Notes: generated from the letters alone by a model not told the origin. Positions 19,401 to 27,989 are shown, numbered from the stretch's first letter. The stretch is 64,000 nt of DNA from Nitrospiraceae bacterium (GCA_002726235.1 PBSN01000008.1:160659-224658); one strand, 5' to 3'. Program-made: numbers and translations.

Positions 19401-19618
19401 TCCGGCCTATTTTTATGAGCATGATGACGACGGTGTTTGGATTGTTGCCGCTGATTCTGGCAACTGGGCCAGGCTCGGAACTTTACCGTGGCATTGGCAG
19501 CGTGGTGCTTGGAGGATTGGTGGTTTCGACAATATTTACGCTACTGCTTGTTCCTTCTTTGTTTAGCCTCGCTATGGATGTGCGGAGAAAGTGGTCTGAC
19601 GCTCCGGCTCATTCGTGA
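16415..19618 (+). CDS. RND efflux transporter permease (AcrB/HAE-type)
   Basis: Proton-driven inner-membrane pump, 1067 residues, the family's usual length. It has the RND layout: TM1, a large periplasmic porter domain, TM2-6, a second periplasmic domain, TM7-12. The TM4 proton-relay motif reads GMLVDNAIVVLENIYRH, with one Asp followed by Asn where AcrB has Asp-Asp, common in HAE-type pumps outside the AcrB branch. TM10-11 contain LTMLGFIILIGVVVNNAILIVHQALN. The linker after TM6 is somewhat long and polar (VREDSKSQGSKLDRGG). Forms a two-gene unit with the adaptor upstream. Drug, lipid or hopanoid export are all possible; the sequence does not decide. Confidence 0.9.
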   Translation: MKLVNFAIRNPVSVTVWVLFIALFAIVSIFRLPIQLAPDVEKPEITVETDWFGASPQEVEREIIDEQEEELRGVEGLEKMFSESSDGGGRIILRFPAGTDMDTALLRVDNRLNQVEEYPIDVDKPVITSADVRGSAIAWFIVEPVQGNPVDIQTMRNFIEDMVKPRFERVPGVAISNVYGGQEREIQVLVDPAKLAARSITMLQLAQAVDRENRNYSGGDFDEGKRSYVVRTVGEYPNPKAVENVVIAQMDGAPVYVRDVGTVHVGYKDPQTVVREMGRTAIAVNAIREIGANILDTMDGLKEALHELNEGALNTRGLHIYQVYDETIYVNSSLDLVKQNLVIGSLLAVMVLFLFLRTGSSTLVVGVAIPISIMGTFIMLWVLGRNLNVVSLAGMTFAAGMLVDNAIVVLENIYRHRESGKSLFQAAYDGTVEVWGAVLASTLTTIAVFVPIIFVEEQAGQLFRDIAIAISAGVGLSLLVSILVVPTLSARVLTTASVREDSKSQGSKLDRGGLRQKMPSIPDQLAYLVHWLCGGVVRRVVLVGGLTALAISMGWALLPKAEYLPEGNRNLVMGVLLPPPGYNTDEFIEMGKTIEAVLMPHWEVKPGSPEEAALDGPSILNFFYVARGRQVFLGGRTNDPSKIRDLIPLYRKATRDLPGVIPIIKQRGLFERGLAGGRTIELEITGPDLNILLMHGGNIFRQVKALIPSAQVQPVPSLDLGSPEVQVVLKRDRAADVQMTNQELGFTVDALVDGARASDFQFEGDEIDLTIRGEDQYATRTQDLAHLPLYAPGGQLTTLGAIAEIDVVAGPEQINHIEQKRSIMIRVVPPDEMPIEEAMDLIDEQVIVPLETSGTLGRLYALTISGTADDLTLTYQALKWNFLLALIITYLLMASLFESFLYPFVIIFSVPLAAAGGLLGLFLVSNLVTYQALDVLTMLGFIILIGVVVNNAILIVHQALNLMYPDRLQNASDGIESTKKGLSIRDAISESVRIRVRPIFMSMMTTVFGLLPLILATGPGSELYRGIGSVVLGGLVVSTIFTLLLVPSLFSLAMDVRRKWSDAPAHS

Positions 19619-19640
19619 GAACCTACGGAGAATAGAAATT

Positions 19641-20288
19641 TTACGAAGACGTATGAAGTGAAGAGTGTAAGTTTATGTCTTTTCCGTTGCGACACATGAA
19701 CGTCGCCTGCCACTTCAATCGTCCTCTCTGTTTTTTTAATACACCGTTCACCGAATACGAATGTGTTTGCTCTTGCCCGTGAGGTTTGATTGTCACTTCA
19801 AATCTGTGGATCACTGCATACCCATTGTGGGCTTCATAGTCATCGATGAATGCCTGGACGAGGAATGCTCGTTCCTGTGGACTTTTAAAAAACGGAGCTG
19901 GCAGAACAGGCATCTTGAGAAGCTCTTCAAGTGGGTGATTAAAATGGCGGGACGCACTGTTGCTGATCATATCAGGTTTGGCGATTAGTAACGCTTCCAC
20001 GGTGGGTTGTTCTGGATATGCGACGAAAATATAGGGTACGGCATCTTTGATAAAGTCGTGTTCGGCAACCCGTTGATTGATGCGCATTGCTGTTCGGGAA
20101 ATGAAAAATGGTGGAATGAACGGCACGAGAAAAACCAGGTATTTAAACGGAGGCCAGATCTCCATGAGGGCCTGGACCACTTGCAGTAACATGATGATGC
20201 TTGTTCCCACAACAAGAGTTGCTCTTATGGGTTTGGATACGATCTGCTCGAGTGTGTGTTGAACGATTCCTGATGATTGTGTAGCCAT
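19641..20288 (-). CDS. Unknown protein with two N-terminal membrane helices
   Basis: 215 residues from the ATG read at 20288 (MATQSSGIVQHTLEQIV). Two hydrophobic segments at about 24-44 and 49-69 (ATLVVGTSIIMLLQVVQ and the FLVPFIPPFF region) anchor a soluble C-terminal part of about 140 residues with short strands (YAVIHRFEVTIKPHG, LKWQATFMCRNG). It follows the NSS symporter by 19 bases on the same strand, so the two probably form an operon and it may act with the symporter, which is inference. No family recognised. Confidence 0.65.
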   Translation of the reverse strand: MATQSSGIVQHTLEQIVSKPIRATLVVGTSIIMLLQVVQALMEIWPPFKYLVFLVPFIPPFFISRTAMRINQRVAEHDFIKDAVPYIFVAYPEQPTVEALLIAKPDMISNSASRHFNHPLEELLKMPVLPAPFFKSPQERAFLVQAFIDDYEAHNGYAVIHRFEVTIKPHGQEQTHSYSVNGVLKKQRGRLKWQATFMCRNGKDINLHSSLHTSS

Positions 20289-20307
20289 GAGGTCTCGTTT
20301 CTGCGGC

Positions 20308-21684
20308 TTATGAGTCGAATTCCAAGAGGCCAACCGCGTTGAGGAAGATCAGGGCTACGAACACTGGTGCGATATACCGCAGGGTTATCTGCCATGCTGA
20401 ATATAAAGTTCCATCGCCGAGAGCAAGTTCATCAACGGTTGATTTATGCGACATCAACCATGATGCAAACACTGCCATCAACAATCCACCGAGGGGAAGC
20501 AGAATGTTCGCGGTAAACCCTTCCACGATATCAAAAAACGTTAGTCCGAAAATGGTAATTCCGGCCCAGACATTAAGTGAAAGTAGGCAGCCTATTCCGA
20601 TAAACCACGCAAGCATGCCGGAACTTAGTGTTGCCATGATACGGGTCATGCCGTGGTTTTCTACCAACCACGTTACTGCTGGTTCAAGAAGCGAAATTGC
20701 CGATGTCAGTGCAGCAAACACAAGCAAGATGAAGAAGAGGGTTCCGACAAGCTGACCGAATGGCATTTGGCCAAAGGCAATGGGTAATGTTTTGAAAATC
20801 AATCCGGAGCCTTCGGATGGCTCTAATGCATAGGTAAACACGATGGGGAAAATTGCCATGCCGGCGAGAATCGCAATGAATGTATCAATGAACGCGATAG
20901 TACAGGAGGTGTTTGCGATCGACGTTTGTTGGGGCAGGTATGCCCCATAAATCATGATGGCTCCCATGCCAAGACTGAGACTGAAGAATGCCTGTCCGAG
21001 AGCGATGAACACACCTGCCGCACTGATTTTGCTAAAATCTGGGGTGAATAGGTACACGAGTCCATCGATGAATTTTTCTGTAGTCATGGCATAGCCGACC
21101 AACACGATGAGGATGATGAACAGTGTCGGCATCAAAAATCGTACTGTTCGCTCGAGGCCTCCGGTTACGCCGCGGGATACCACCATAATTGTCAACGCCA
21201 TAAAAACAGTATGCCAGGCGAGAAGTTGTTTTGGGTCTGATATTAACTGTGTGAATATGGTTCTCGCACCTTCAGTGGTTGTGCCGTTGAAGGTTCCGGT
21301 TGCGGCGTGTACAACGTATGCAAGCGTCCAACCTGCGACTACGCTGTAAAAGGTTAAAACGAGGAATCCTGCTACGATACCCATCCACCCAATACATTGC
21401 CACCATTCGCTTCGTCCTTCTTCTCGAGCCAGGGTTAGCATGGTGTTAATTGGCGTTTGTCTGCCGCGACGGCCAAGCATGACTTCTGCCATCATGATCG
21501 GAATTCCTACCACGAGAACACAGAGAACGTAGATGAAAAGAAATGCTCCGCCGCCGTTTTCTCCGGTGATATAGGGGAATCGCCAAATGTTTCCTAATCC
21601 TACAGCTGAACCGGTTGCCGCAAGAATAAATGTCCAGCGGGATGACCACTGTCCATGTATGGATTCTCGTCTTTCAGTCAGCAT
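20308..21684 (-). CDS. Sodium:neurotransmitter symporter family (NSS) transporter
   Basis: Sodium-coupled transporter of the NSS/SNF family, which in bacteria usually imports amino acids (LeuT, MhsT). 458 residues with 11-12 predicted helices. The N-terminus carries the family signature WTFILAATGSAVGLGNIWRFPY with the G-x-G-N-x-W-R-F-P stretch that binds sodium and substrate, followed by NGGGAFLFIYVL. TM6 has the unwound region ALGQAFFSLSLGMGA, and TM8 the sodium-site segment VFAALTSAISLLEP. Substrate is not predictable by eye. Followed by the two-helix unknown protein. Confidence 0.9.
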   Translation of the reverse strand: MLTERRESIHGQWSSRWTFILAATGSAVGLGNIWRFPYITGENGGGAFLFIYVLCVLVVGIPIMMAEVMLGRRGRQTPINTMLTLAREEGRSEWWQCIGWMGIVAGFLVLTFYSVVAGWTLAYVVHAATGTFNGTTTEGARTIFTQLISDPKQLLAWHTVFMALTIMVVSRGVTGGLERTVRFLMPTLFIILIVLVGYAMTTEKFIDGLVYLFTPDFSKISAAGVFIALGQAFFSLSLGMGAIMIYGAYLPQQTSIANTSCTIAFIDTFIAILAGMAIFPIVFTYALEPSEGSGLIFKTLPIAFGQMPFGQLVGTLFFILLVFAALTSAISLLEPAVTWLVENHGMTRIMATLSSGMLAWFIGIGCLLSLNVWAGITIFGLTFFDIVEGFTANILLPLGGLLMAVFASWLMSHKSTVDELALGDGTLYSAWQITLRYIAPVFVALIFLNAVGLLEFDS

Positions 21685-21774
21685 GATTATTTTGTTGGTG
21701 TGCGCTCAATGAGGGCTGTGGAGCACAGTATTCAATTATGTTGAAGATAGCAAGATAGGCCATTGCCATGAACG

Positions 21775-22659
21775 ATGCCTGAACTTCCAGAAGCAGAATG
21801 TGTCGTACGCTGTCTGCGTGGGCGTATTCTCGGGTCAACCATCACGTCAATCTGGGTTGGGAGATGTGATATTGTACGCCATGGTATTGACTCATTGGAC
21901 TGGTACACCGGGGCGCAGATTGTGGAGATTGAACGTAAGGGAAAATGCGTGGTGTTTGCGGCGTGTCGTGGGGGCAATACGAGGTATGTGGTTGCGGAAC
22001 TTGGCATGAGTGGTCTATTGCTATTCAGCAAAACAGCTCAACCGCTTCCGCAACATACTCACCTTATTCTGAAGTTAGGTGGGGCAGAACCTGAAGTTCG
22101 CTACTGGAACGCACGTCGGTTTGGACGTGTTCATCTGTATGATCGTTCGGGAGTTGACCATTTTCTTAACTCAAGGTATGGCCCGGACCCGCTCTCCCTC
22201 TCGTTTGATTTGTTTGCCTCCATTCTTCGCGGTCGGAGGGGACGATTGAAGGCGTTGCTTATGCATCAGAAGGTCATTGCTGGGATAGGGAATATTTATG
22301 CGAATGAAATTTTGTTTGACGCACGACTGCATCCACAGTGCCAGGCGGACCAATTGAGTTTTCATGAACAACGTCGTCTTTTCGCTTCAATGAACGTGGT
22401 ATTGCGTGGTGCGATCGCAGAAGGTGGATCTTCGGTCCAGAATTTTAAGATTCCTGATGGTAGGCGCGGAATGTTTCAAATGCATCATTTAGTGTATCGC
22501 AAAGAAGGCTTTGCGTGCCCCTCGGGATGTGGGAGCATAATTCGTCGTTTCACTACGGAGCGAAGCTCGTTTGTATGCGTGAAATGTCAGCGCCTTCCTC
22601 GGCGAAGGCGCGATGGTACTCGGAAGCTATCTCGGATTGTGAAATCAAGTAATCAATAA
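21775..22659 (+). CDS. mutM: Formamidopyrimidine-DNA glycosylase
   Basis: Base-excision repair enzyme removing 8-oxoguanine and formamidopyrimidines, with AP-lyase activity. 294 residues. Begins MPELPEAE, with catalytic Pro after Met removal and the essential Glu; RKGK holds the beta-hairpin lysine; GIGNIYANEILFDARLHP is the helix-two-turn-helix; KIPDGRRGMFQMHHLVYRKEG precedes the zinc finger C-P-S-G-C ... C-V-K-C. A basic tail of about 20 residues (RLPRRRRDGTRKLSRIVK) extends past the finger. The last 107 bases of the gene overlap the oppositely oriented cytochrome c gene. Confidence 0.93.
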   Translation: MPELPEAECVVRCLRGRILGSTITSIWVGRCDIVRHGIDSLDWYTGAQIVEIERKGKCVVFAACRGGNTRYVVAELGMSGLLLFSKTAQPLPQHTHLILKLGGAEPEVRYWNARRFGRVHLYDRSGVDHFLNSRYGPDPLSLSFDLFASILRGRRGRLKALLMHQKVIAGIGNIYANEILFDARLHPQCQADQLSFHEQRRLFASMNVVLRGAIAEGGSSVQNFKIPDGRRGMFQMHHLVYRKEGFACPSGCGSIIRRFTTERSSFVCVKCQRLPRRRRDGTRKLSRIVKSSNQ

Positions 22660-22933
22660 TCGCCTCTTCGGTTACTCGATTTTGGATTTCCGCTCCGTAC
22701 GATTGCACCATTTTTCTGACCGTTTTTGCCCAGAGAGTCTGTGTCTGTTCCCGGGTGAGGCGTGGTTGCATCGCAACGTAATCCAAGTTATGGCAGGTGG
22801 TGCAATAAGTCTCGATGAGCCGTTGTCCCTGGGGAGGTACATCCTCAAGCGTTTGCGCACCCACGTGTAGCGGCAAAAGCATCCATAGGGATACAAACAT
22901 GCAAAGTCTTGTTCTCTTCAGCTGGTGTTTCAT
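22553..22933 (-). CDS. Monoheme c-type cytochrome, SorB-like
   Basis: 126 residues from the ATG at 22933 with a signal peptide (MKHQLKRTRL then a hydrophobic core ending HVGAQ). The single heme site is C44-T-T-C47-H48, followed by NLDYVAMQPRLT with Met55 as a likely distal ligand. That spacing and the following helix resemble the cytochrome subunit of sulfite dehydrogenase (SorB). No molybdenum SorA subunit is nearby. The chain runs on about 20-25 residues beyond the usual end (EYHRAFAEEGADISRIQ), and this tail is encoded on the opposite strand of the mutM zinc-finger region. Electron-transfer role in the periplasm; partner unknown. Confidence 0.75.
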   Translation of the reverse strand: MKHQLKRTRLCMFVSLWMLLPLHVGAQTLEDVPPQGQRLIETYCTTCHNLDYVAMQPRLTREQTQTLWAKTVRKMVQSYGAEIQNRVTEEAIIDYLISQSEIASEYHRAFAEEGADISRIQTSFAP

Positions 22934-23013
22934 GGCCACAGCGTTACCTGTCAAGTGAAGTTGATCAGTCATGGCTCTGGTGGTAGAGTGCCTCAATTGG
23001 TGCGGGTTTGGCA

Positions 23014-23610
23014 ATGTTCTGTGGAATTGTTGAAGAAATAGGTGTCATAAGTGGGAGCACTGGTGGACCGCAAGGTGCTCGGTTGACCATTCAAGGAACG
23101 GCGGTGCACGAGGGGCTTCGTGAAGGCGAGAGTGTTGCGGTGAGCGGCGTTTGTTTAACAGTGACCACTGTCAATACGGATCGGTTTGCTGTCGATGTCT
23201 CTCCGGAAACCTTAAGGGTGACAACCTTTGGCACTTTAAGTATTGGGGCTTTGGTCAATCTTGAGCGTTCAATGACGCTTGATCAGCGTATTGATGGACA
23301 TCTTGTCAGTGGACACGTTGATGGTATCGGAACCATTGTAGAGCGCAATGATGTTGGCAATTCCATTGTATTCCAGATCTCTGTGGATAAGGGAATTATG
23401 CGGCATTGTATCGTCAAGGGTTCAGTGGCGGTGGATGGAGTCAGCCTGACAATCAATCAGATCTTAAGGAGTGCCTTTGAGGTTGCGATTATCCCGCATA
23501 CGGCAGAGATGACCACGTTCGGGTCGAAAAACGTTGGGGATTCAGTCAATATCGAAACTGATATGATCGGAAAATATATCGAGCGTTTGTACATCTCCTC
23601 GAGGTATTGA
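23014..23610 (+). CDS. ribE: Riboflavin synthase alpha subunit
   Basis: Makes riboflavin by dismutation of two 6,7-dimethyl-8-ribityllumazine molecules. 198 residues from the ATG at 23014, giving the standard start MFCGIVEEIG. The two lumazine-binding barrel repeats are visible: ESVAVSGVCLTVT in the first half and GSVAVDGVSLTIN in the second, plus DGHLVSGHVDGIGTI. Stands apart from other riboflavin genes in the window. Confidence 0.92.
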   Translation: MFCGIVEEIGVISGSTGGPQGARLTIQGTAVHEGLREGESVAVSGVCLTVTTVNTDRFAVDVSPETLRVTTFGTLSIGALVNLERSMTLDQRIDGHLVSGHVDGIGTIVERNDVGNSIVFQISVDKGIMRHCIVKGSVAVDGVSLTINQILRSAFEVAIIPHTAEMTTFGSKNVGDSVNIETDMIGKYIERLYISSRY

Positions 23611-23950
23611 GCGATAGGTTTGTTCAGTAACAACTCAGCTTACTCCATTTTTGCTCAGGACGGTGTTGGTGTGTTGTTCGCCTCACGCACTTTCTGATGC
23701 ACTTCTCGTGCCTTGTACTCGACCACGCATAATTGAGGCAATCTGAGTTGCTACCTTAAACCGTTTTCTCCTCTGCCTTCTGGTCGAGACTTTTCGATTG
23801 CAGGTGCAGAGCCTCGTAGCACAACTTGCTTTTCCTAGCATATTATTGACCATGGAAGATGCTCGTGCGATAATCGCTGTTAATTTTTGGCAGAATTCAA
23901 AAGGAGTTACGTGTAAATTGTTCAAGGCCGGGAGGTAGGTTCGAGCAGTG
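23611..23950. other. Leader and promoter region upstream of ilvB
   Basis: About 340 bases without a convincing gene. It should hold the promoter of the ilv-leu operon, but no strong -35/-10 pair stands out. A 28-codon rightward frame from 23852 to 23938 ends just before ilvB and contains Ile-Ile-Ala-Val; it has no ribosome binding site. GGGAGG at 23929-23934 lies rather far from the ilvB start. Confidence 0.4.
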
Positions 23951-25726
23951 ATGATGAATGGCTCTAAAATCTTTATTGAGGCCCTCAAATGCGAAGGGGT
24001 TGATGTCATCTTTGGTCTCCCTGGGGGAGTTGTGTTAAAGATTTTTGATGAGTTGCATCAACAGAGTGACATTCAGGTAGTTGTTACCCGCCACGAACAA
24101 GGAGCTGGCCATATGGCTGAAGGTTATGCCAAAGCGACGGGACGACCTGGTATCGTGCTGGTAACCTCCGGTCCGGGGATGACTAACATTGTCACTCCAC
24201 TTGCCGATGCCTATATGGATTCTGTGCCCATCATTGTTTTTACTGGTCAGGTGTCAACACAGTTGATAGGGAACGATGCCTTCCAAGAAGCGGATAATCT
24301 TGGCATTAGCCGTCCGTGCACAAAACATAATTTCCTCGTGCGGGATGTCAAAGATCTCGCTCGAACGATTCGAGAAGCTTTCCATATCGCGACCACAGGT
24401 CGTCCGGGTCCTGTGCTTGTTGATATCCCGAAAGACGTGTCGATTAACACGGCGGAGTTTAAATATCCAAAGAAGGTCAATCTTCGCGGCTATAACCCTA
24501 ATCATTGTGGTGATAAAACGCAGGTGACACGCGCGGCCGAAGCGATTTCTCAGGCGAAACGCCCAATTATTTACGTGGGTGGGGGCGCAGTATTCTCAAA
24601 TGCTGCCGATGAAGTTAAAGCACTCGCGGAGATTGGGAATATTCCGGTTGACATGACCCTCATGGGATTGGGAGTGTTTCCAGCAACTCATCCACTCTCG
24701 CTTGGGATGTTGGGGATGCACGGTTCGTATACCGCGAATATGGCAATTCATCATGCCGATTTGGTCATTGCGGTTGGATCGCGATTTGATGACCGAGTCA
24801 CCGGTAAAACGTCTGAGTTTTGTCCTAAGGCGAAAATCATTCATATCGATATTGATCCAACCTCTATCCGTAAGGTTCGGGATATTGAGGTCCATATTCC
24901 CATCCTCGGAGATGTCAAGGCCGTCCTGATGGAACTGACTCAGGCGTTAAAAGTCAGCATTGATGGGCGTAAAAAAGATCTTCGTGAACCTTGGTGGAAT
25001 CAGTTGCGTGACTGGATGGACCGATATCCGCTGACCTATGCGCAATCTGACGATGAGGCAATCAAGCCACAGTATGTTATTGATCGACTCTACCGACTGA
25101 CCACGGATAACGATCCTATCGTCTCAACTGATGTTGGCCAGCATCAAATGTGGGCGGCACAGTATTTTAAACTAGAGCATCCGCGGCGATGGTTGACCTC
25201 TGGAGGATTAGGAACTATGGGATTCGGATTTCCTGCGGCCATGGGGGCGCAGCGGGCGTATCCTGGCCGTCTTGTTTTGTGCGTTTCTGGCGATGGAAGT
25301 TTCCAGATGAATCTCCAAGAGCTCGCTACGGCTGTTCTGTACAAGCTTCCCGTGAAAGTCGCGATCATCAATAACCACTATCATGGTATGGTGCGCCAAT
25401 GGCAGGATCTTTTTTATGAGGGAAGATATGCCTCCAGCTATCTTTCCGGTCTCCCTGATTATGTGAAGCTTGCGGAGGCATATGGTGCGCTTGGTCTGCG
25501 GGCAACCTCTCCGTCAGATGTTGATGCGGTGATTCAGGAGGCGGTACATATGGATGGTCCAGTCCTGATGGACTTTGAGGTCAGTCGGTCAGAGAATTGC
25601 TACCCGATGATTCCTGCTGGAGGGGCAAACAATGAAATGCTTCTTCAAGATCCGCCACATCTTTCTCCGGCTACAAAGTCGCTGGTGGGAGTGTCGGATG
25701 ACAGTGATTCAGTCTTGACAGCTTGA
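23951..25726 (+). CDS. ilvB: Acetolactate synthase large subunit
   Basis: ThDP-dependent catalytic subunit that condenses pyruvate into acetolactate, the first step to valine and leucine. 591 residues. N-terminal domain IFGLPGGVVLKIFDEL with the catalytic Glu in RHEQGAGHMAEGYAKATG; middle FAD domain (GSRFDDRVTGKT); C-terminal ThDP motif GDGSFQMNLQELATA ... NNHYHGMVRQWQ. Start GTG-ATG-ATG at 23948-23956; the first ATG is taken. A perfect hairpin, TGAGCC/GGCTCA, covers its stop codon (25724-25738). First gene of the ilvBNC-psd-pssA-leuAB-asd series. Confidence 0.95.
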   Translation: MMNGSKIFIEALKCEGVDVIFGLPGGVVLKIFDELHQQSDIQVVVTRHEQGAGHMAEGYAKATGRPGIVLVTSGPGMTNIVTPLADAYMDSVPIIVFTGQVSTQLIGNDAFQEADNLGISRPCTKHNFLVRDVKDLARTIREAFHIATTGRPGPVLVDIPKDVSINTAEFKYPKKVNLRGYNPNHCGDKTQVTRAAEAISQAKRPIIYVGGGAVFSNAADEVKALAEIGNIPVDMTLMGLGVFPATHPLSLGMLGMHGSYTANMAIHHADLVIAVGSRFDDRVTGKTSEFCPKAKIIHIDIDPTSIRKVRDIEVHIPILGDVKAVLMELTQALKVSIDGRKKDLREPWWNQLRDWMDRYPLTYAQSDDEAIKPQYVIDRLYRLTTDNDPIVSTDVGQHQMWAAQYFKLEHPRRWLTSGGLGTMGFGFPAAMGAQRAYPGRLVLCVSGDGSFQMNLQELATAVLYKLPVKVAIINNHYHGMVRQWQDLFYEGRYASSYLSGLPDYVKLAEAYGALGLRATSPSDVDAVIQEAVHMDGPVLMDFEVSRSENCYPMIPAGGANNEMLLQDPPHLSPATKSLVGVSDDSDSVLTA

Positions 25727-25769
25727 GCCTGAGGCTCACCACATTACATCAATAATAAGAGGAGAGGTT

Positions 25770-26297
25770 GTGAGCGTCGAGAGCGTTGAGCGGGAACATA
25801 TTGTTTCTATGCGAGTTGAAAATCGCTCTGGTGTTCTTGCGCGTGTCGCAGGTTTATTCAGTGGACGTGGGTATAACATTGAGAGTTTGACCGTAGCTCC
25901 AACATTGGACCCAACGATTTCGATGATGACGATCGTTACCAAAGGGGATGACCTAATCATCGAGCAGATTCTTAAACAACTGAACAAGCTGGTCGAAGCT
26001 ATTTCTGTTGTTGACCTGACGGAGCGCGCGTATATTGATCGTGATATGGCCATCATAAAAGTGAAAACCACGCTCGAAACTCGCGCGGAGGTGTTTCGAA
26101 TCGCAGAGATTTTTAGGGCTCGTGTGATCGATTCGACTAACACGATGTACACTTTGGAGGTGACAGGGACGGGACGGAAAATTGAAGCGATGATCTATCA
26201 ATTGGAATCTCTTGGTATTGAGGAACTCGTTCGTGCAGGTCACATTGCCGTTGCGCGGGAACCTTATGGGGCAGACACCGATAGAAGGAGTGAATAA
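25770..26297 (+). CDS. ilvN: Acetolactate synthase small (regulatory) subunit
   Basis: Valine-sensing ACT-domain subunit of acetolactate synthase. 175 residues from a GTG start, with GGAGAGG just upstream. The ACT core is SMRVENRSGVLARVAGLFSGRGYNIESLTVAPT, followed by the second domain starting VKTTLETRAEVFRIAEIFRARVID and ending with the family's EELVRAGHIAVAREP. Located between ilvB and ilvC with short gaps. Confidence 0.95.
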   Translation: MSVESVEREHIVSMRVENRSGVLARVAGLFSGRGYNIESLTVAPTLDPTISMMTIVTKGDDLIIEQILKQLNKLVEAISVVDLTERAYIDRDMAIIKVKTTLETRAEVFRIAEIFRARVIDSTNTMYTLEVTGTGRKIEAMIYQLESLGIEELVRAGHIAVAREPYGADTDRRSE

Positions 26298-26300
26298 ATC

Positions 26301-27314
26301 ATGGAAGTCTTCTATGACAAAGACGCCGACCTACAGAATTTACGCGGAAAAACCATCGCGGTTCTTGGCTATGGTAGTCAAGGACATGCGCACGCTCTCA
26401 ATTTGAAAGACAGCGGTATGGATGTGATTGTCGGTATACGCCCTGGCACTTCCTGGGACAAGGCGGAGAAATGTGGACTCAAAGCCATGCCAACAGCAGA
26501 CGCCGTTGGTGCGGCAAGTATTGTGATGGTGTTAGTTCCTGACGAAGTGCAGTCGAAGTTGTATTTAGACGCAATTGCTCCGAACATTCAATCTGGTAGC
26601 TACCTTGCGTTTGGGCATGGATTTAACATTCACTTTGGACAGATTGTTCCTCCTTCCCATGTGAACGTGTTCATGGTTGCACCGAAGGCTCCGGGTCATC
26701 TGGTTCGCTCCTCATACACCAAAGGTGGTGGAGTTCCGATGTTATTGGCAGTGCATCAGGATCCAAATGGTGATACTGAAGCAATCGGCTTGGCCTATGC
26801 ATCAGCGATTGGTGGAGGGCGTGCAGGGATTCTGAAGACGGATTTTCGTGAAGAGACGGAAACTGATCTCTTTGGTGAACAGGTTGTACTTTGCGGCGGC
26901 TTGACGGCTCTTATTCAGCAAGCCTTTGAGACTTTAGTTGAAGCTGGATACGCTCCTGAGATGGCTTATTTTGAATGTCTGCATGAAGTAAAACTTATCG
27001 TCGATCTTATTTACGAAGGCGGCATCTCAAATATGCGCTATTCCGTTAGTACGACTGCTAAGTACGGCGATATCACTCGCGGCCCACGAATTGTGACGGA
27101 AAAAACACGCAAAGAGATGCGTGCAATTCTTCGAGAAATTCAAAGTGGTGCGTTTGCTCGCGAGTGGATTCTTGAGAATCAGGCGAATCGACCAGTGTAT
27201 AACGCTCTTCTCAAAAAGGGTGAACGTCATCCGATTGAAGAAGTTGGAACGAAGCTCCGAGGGATGATGCCTTGGCTACAGCAGGGAGCGCTTGTCGATC
27301 GTACGAAAAATTAG
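26301..27314 (+). CDS. ilvC: Ketol-acid reductoisomerase
   Basis: Class I KARI, converts acetolactate to dihydroxyisovalerate with NADPH and magnesium. 337 residues, the short-form length. N-terminal Rossmann motif [15 protein letters not shown], the KAPGHLVR segment, and the C-terminal metal site [14 protein letters not shown] with E[16 protein letters not shown]. It starts only three bases after the ilvN stop. Confidence 0.96.
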   Translation: MEVFYDKDADLQNLRGKTIAVLGYGSQGHAHALNLKDSGMDVIVGIRPGTSWDKAEKCGLKAMPTADAVGAASIVMVLVPDEVQSKLYLDAIAPNIQSGSYLAFGHGFNIHFGQIVPPSHVNVFMVAPKAPGHLVRSSYTKGGGVPMLLAVHQDPNGDTEAIGLAYASAIGGGRAGILKTDFREETETDLFGEQVVLCGGLTALIQQAFETLVEAGYAPEMAYFECLHEVKLIVDLIYEGGISNMRYSVSTTAKYGDITRGPRIVTEKTRKEMRAILREIQSGAFAREWILENQANRPVYNALLKKGERHPIEEVGTKLRGMMPWLQQGALVDRTKN

Positions 27315-27350
27315 CCAAAGCAAACGATTGATCTTTGCAATAGCCGGCTG

Positions 27351-27989
27351 ATGCGGAACTTTCCTATAGCACCCGAGGCCTCTCCATTTGTTCTGCTCCT
27401 AGGGACTCTTGCTATAGGAGCATGGTTTCTTGGTTTTAAGATTGCGAGCCTCATTCTCACAATTCTCGGAGGCTGGGTGTTGTGGTTTTTTCGCAATCCT
27501 ACACGAACGATTCCTGACGCTCCACGTTCAATTGTTTCACCGGCTGATGGGAGAGTGATGGAAATTCACGAGGAGGAGGAGAGGGAATATTGTAAAGAAC
27601 GTGTAATACGCGTGAGCATCTTTTTAAATATTTTCAATGTGCATATTAATCGGATCCCTTTTACCGGGGAGATAATGAAAACTGGATTTATCCCCGGCCG
27701 ATATTTACCTGCAATGAAACCAGCGGCATCTCAGCTGAATCATCGACACGCCATTCTCATTCGAACCTCAACAGGGCGACAGATGCTGGTTGTTCAGATT
27801 GTGGGATTGATTGCACGACGTATTCGCTGTTGGGTCAAAATAGGAGATCAGGTGACGCGCGGGGATCGATTTGGCCTTATCCAATTTGGGTCTCGCGTGG
27901 ATATTTTTTTGCCGTTGGATGTGAATCTTCGGGTGCAGGTTGGAGATCACGTCAAGGGGGGCAGTTCAATTCTTGGAGAATTTTCATGA
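27351..27989 (+). CDS. psd: Phosphatidylserine decarboxylase proenzyme, short type
   Basis: Pyruvoyl enzyme that decarboxylates phosphatidylserine to phosphatidylethanolamine. 212 residues: two N-terminal hydrophobic helices (about 10-45), SPADGRVMEI, VSIFLNIFNVHINRIP with the conserved histidine, and the self-cleavage site KGGSSILGEF at the C-terminus, where Ser becomes the pyruvoyl group. Short, archaeal-type class, as in many non-enterobacterial species. Overlaps pssA by four bases (ATGA). Confidence 0.93.
   Translation: MRNFPIAPEASPFVLLLGTLAIGAWFLGFKIASLILTILGGWVLWFFRNPTRTIPDAPRSIVSPADGRVMEIHEEEEREYCKERVIRVSIFLNIFNVHINRIPFTGEIMKTGFIPGRYLPAMKPAASQLNHRHAILIRTSTGRQMLVVQIVGLIARRIRCWVKIGDQVTRGDRFGLIQFGSRVDIFLPLDVNLRVQVGDHVKGGSSILGEFS

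Noticed and set aside
23852-23938. 28-codon frame before ilvB with Ile-Ile-Ala-Val, possible leader peptide
   Set aside because: No ribosome binding site, no run of branched-chain codons of the usual density and no clear terminator/antiterminator hairpin follows.
23683-24009. Leftward basic ORF of 108 codons overlapping the ilvB start
   Set aside because: Arg/Ser-rich low-complexity translation, no ribosome binding site, overlaps a certain gene; looks like out-of-frame sequence.
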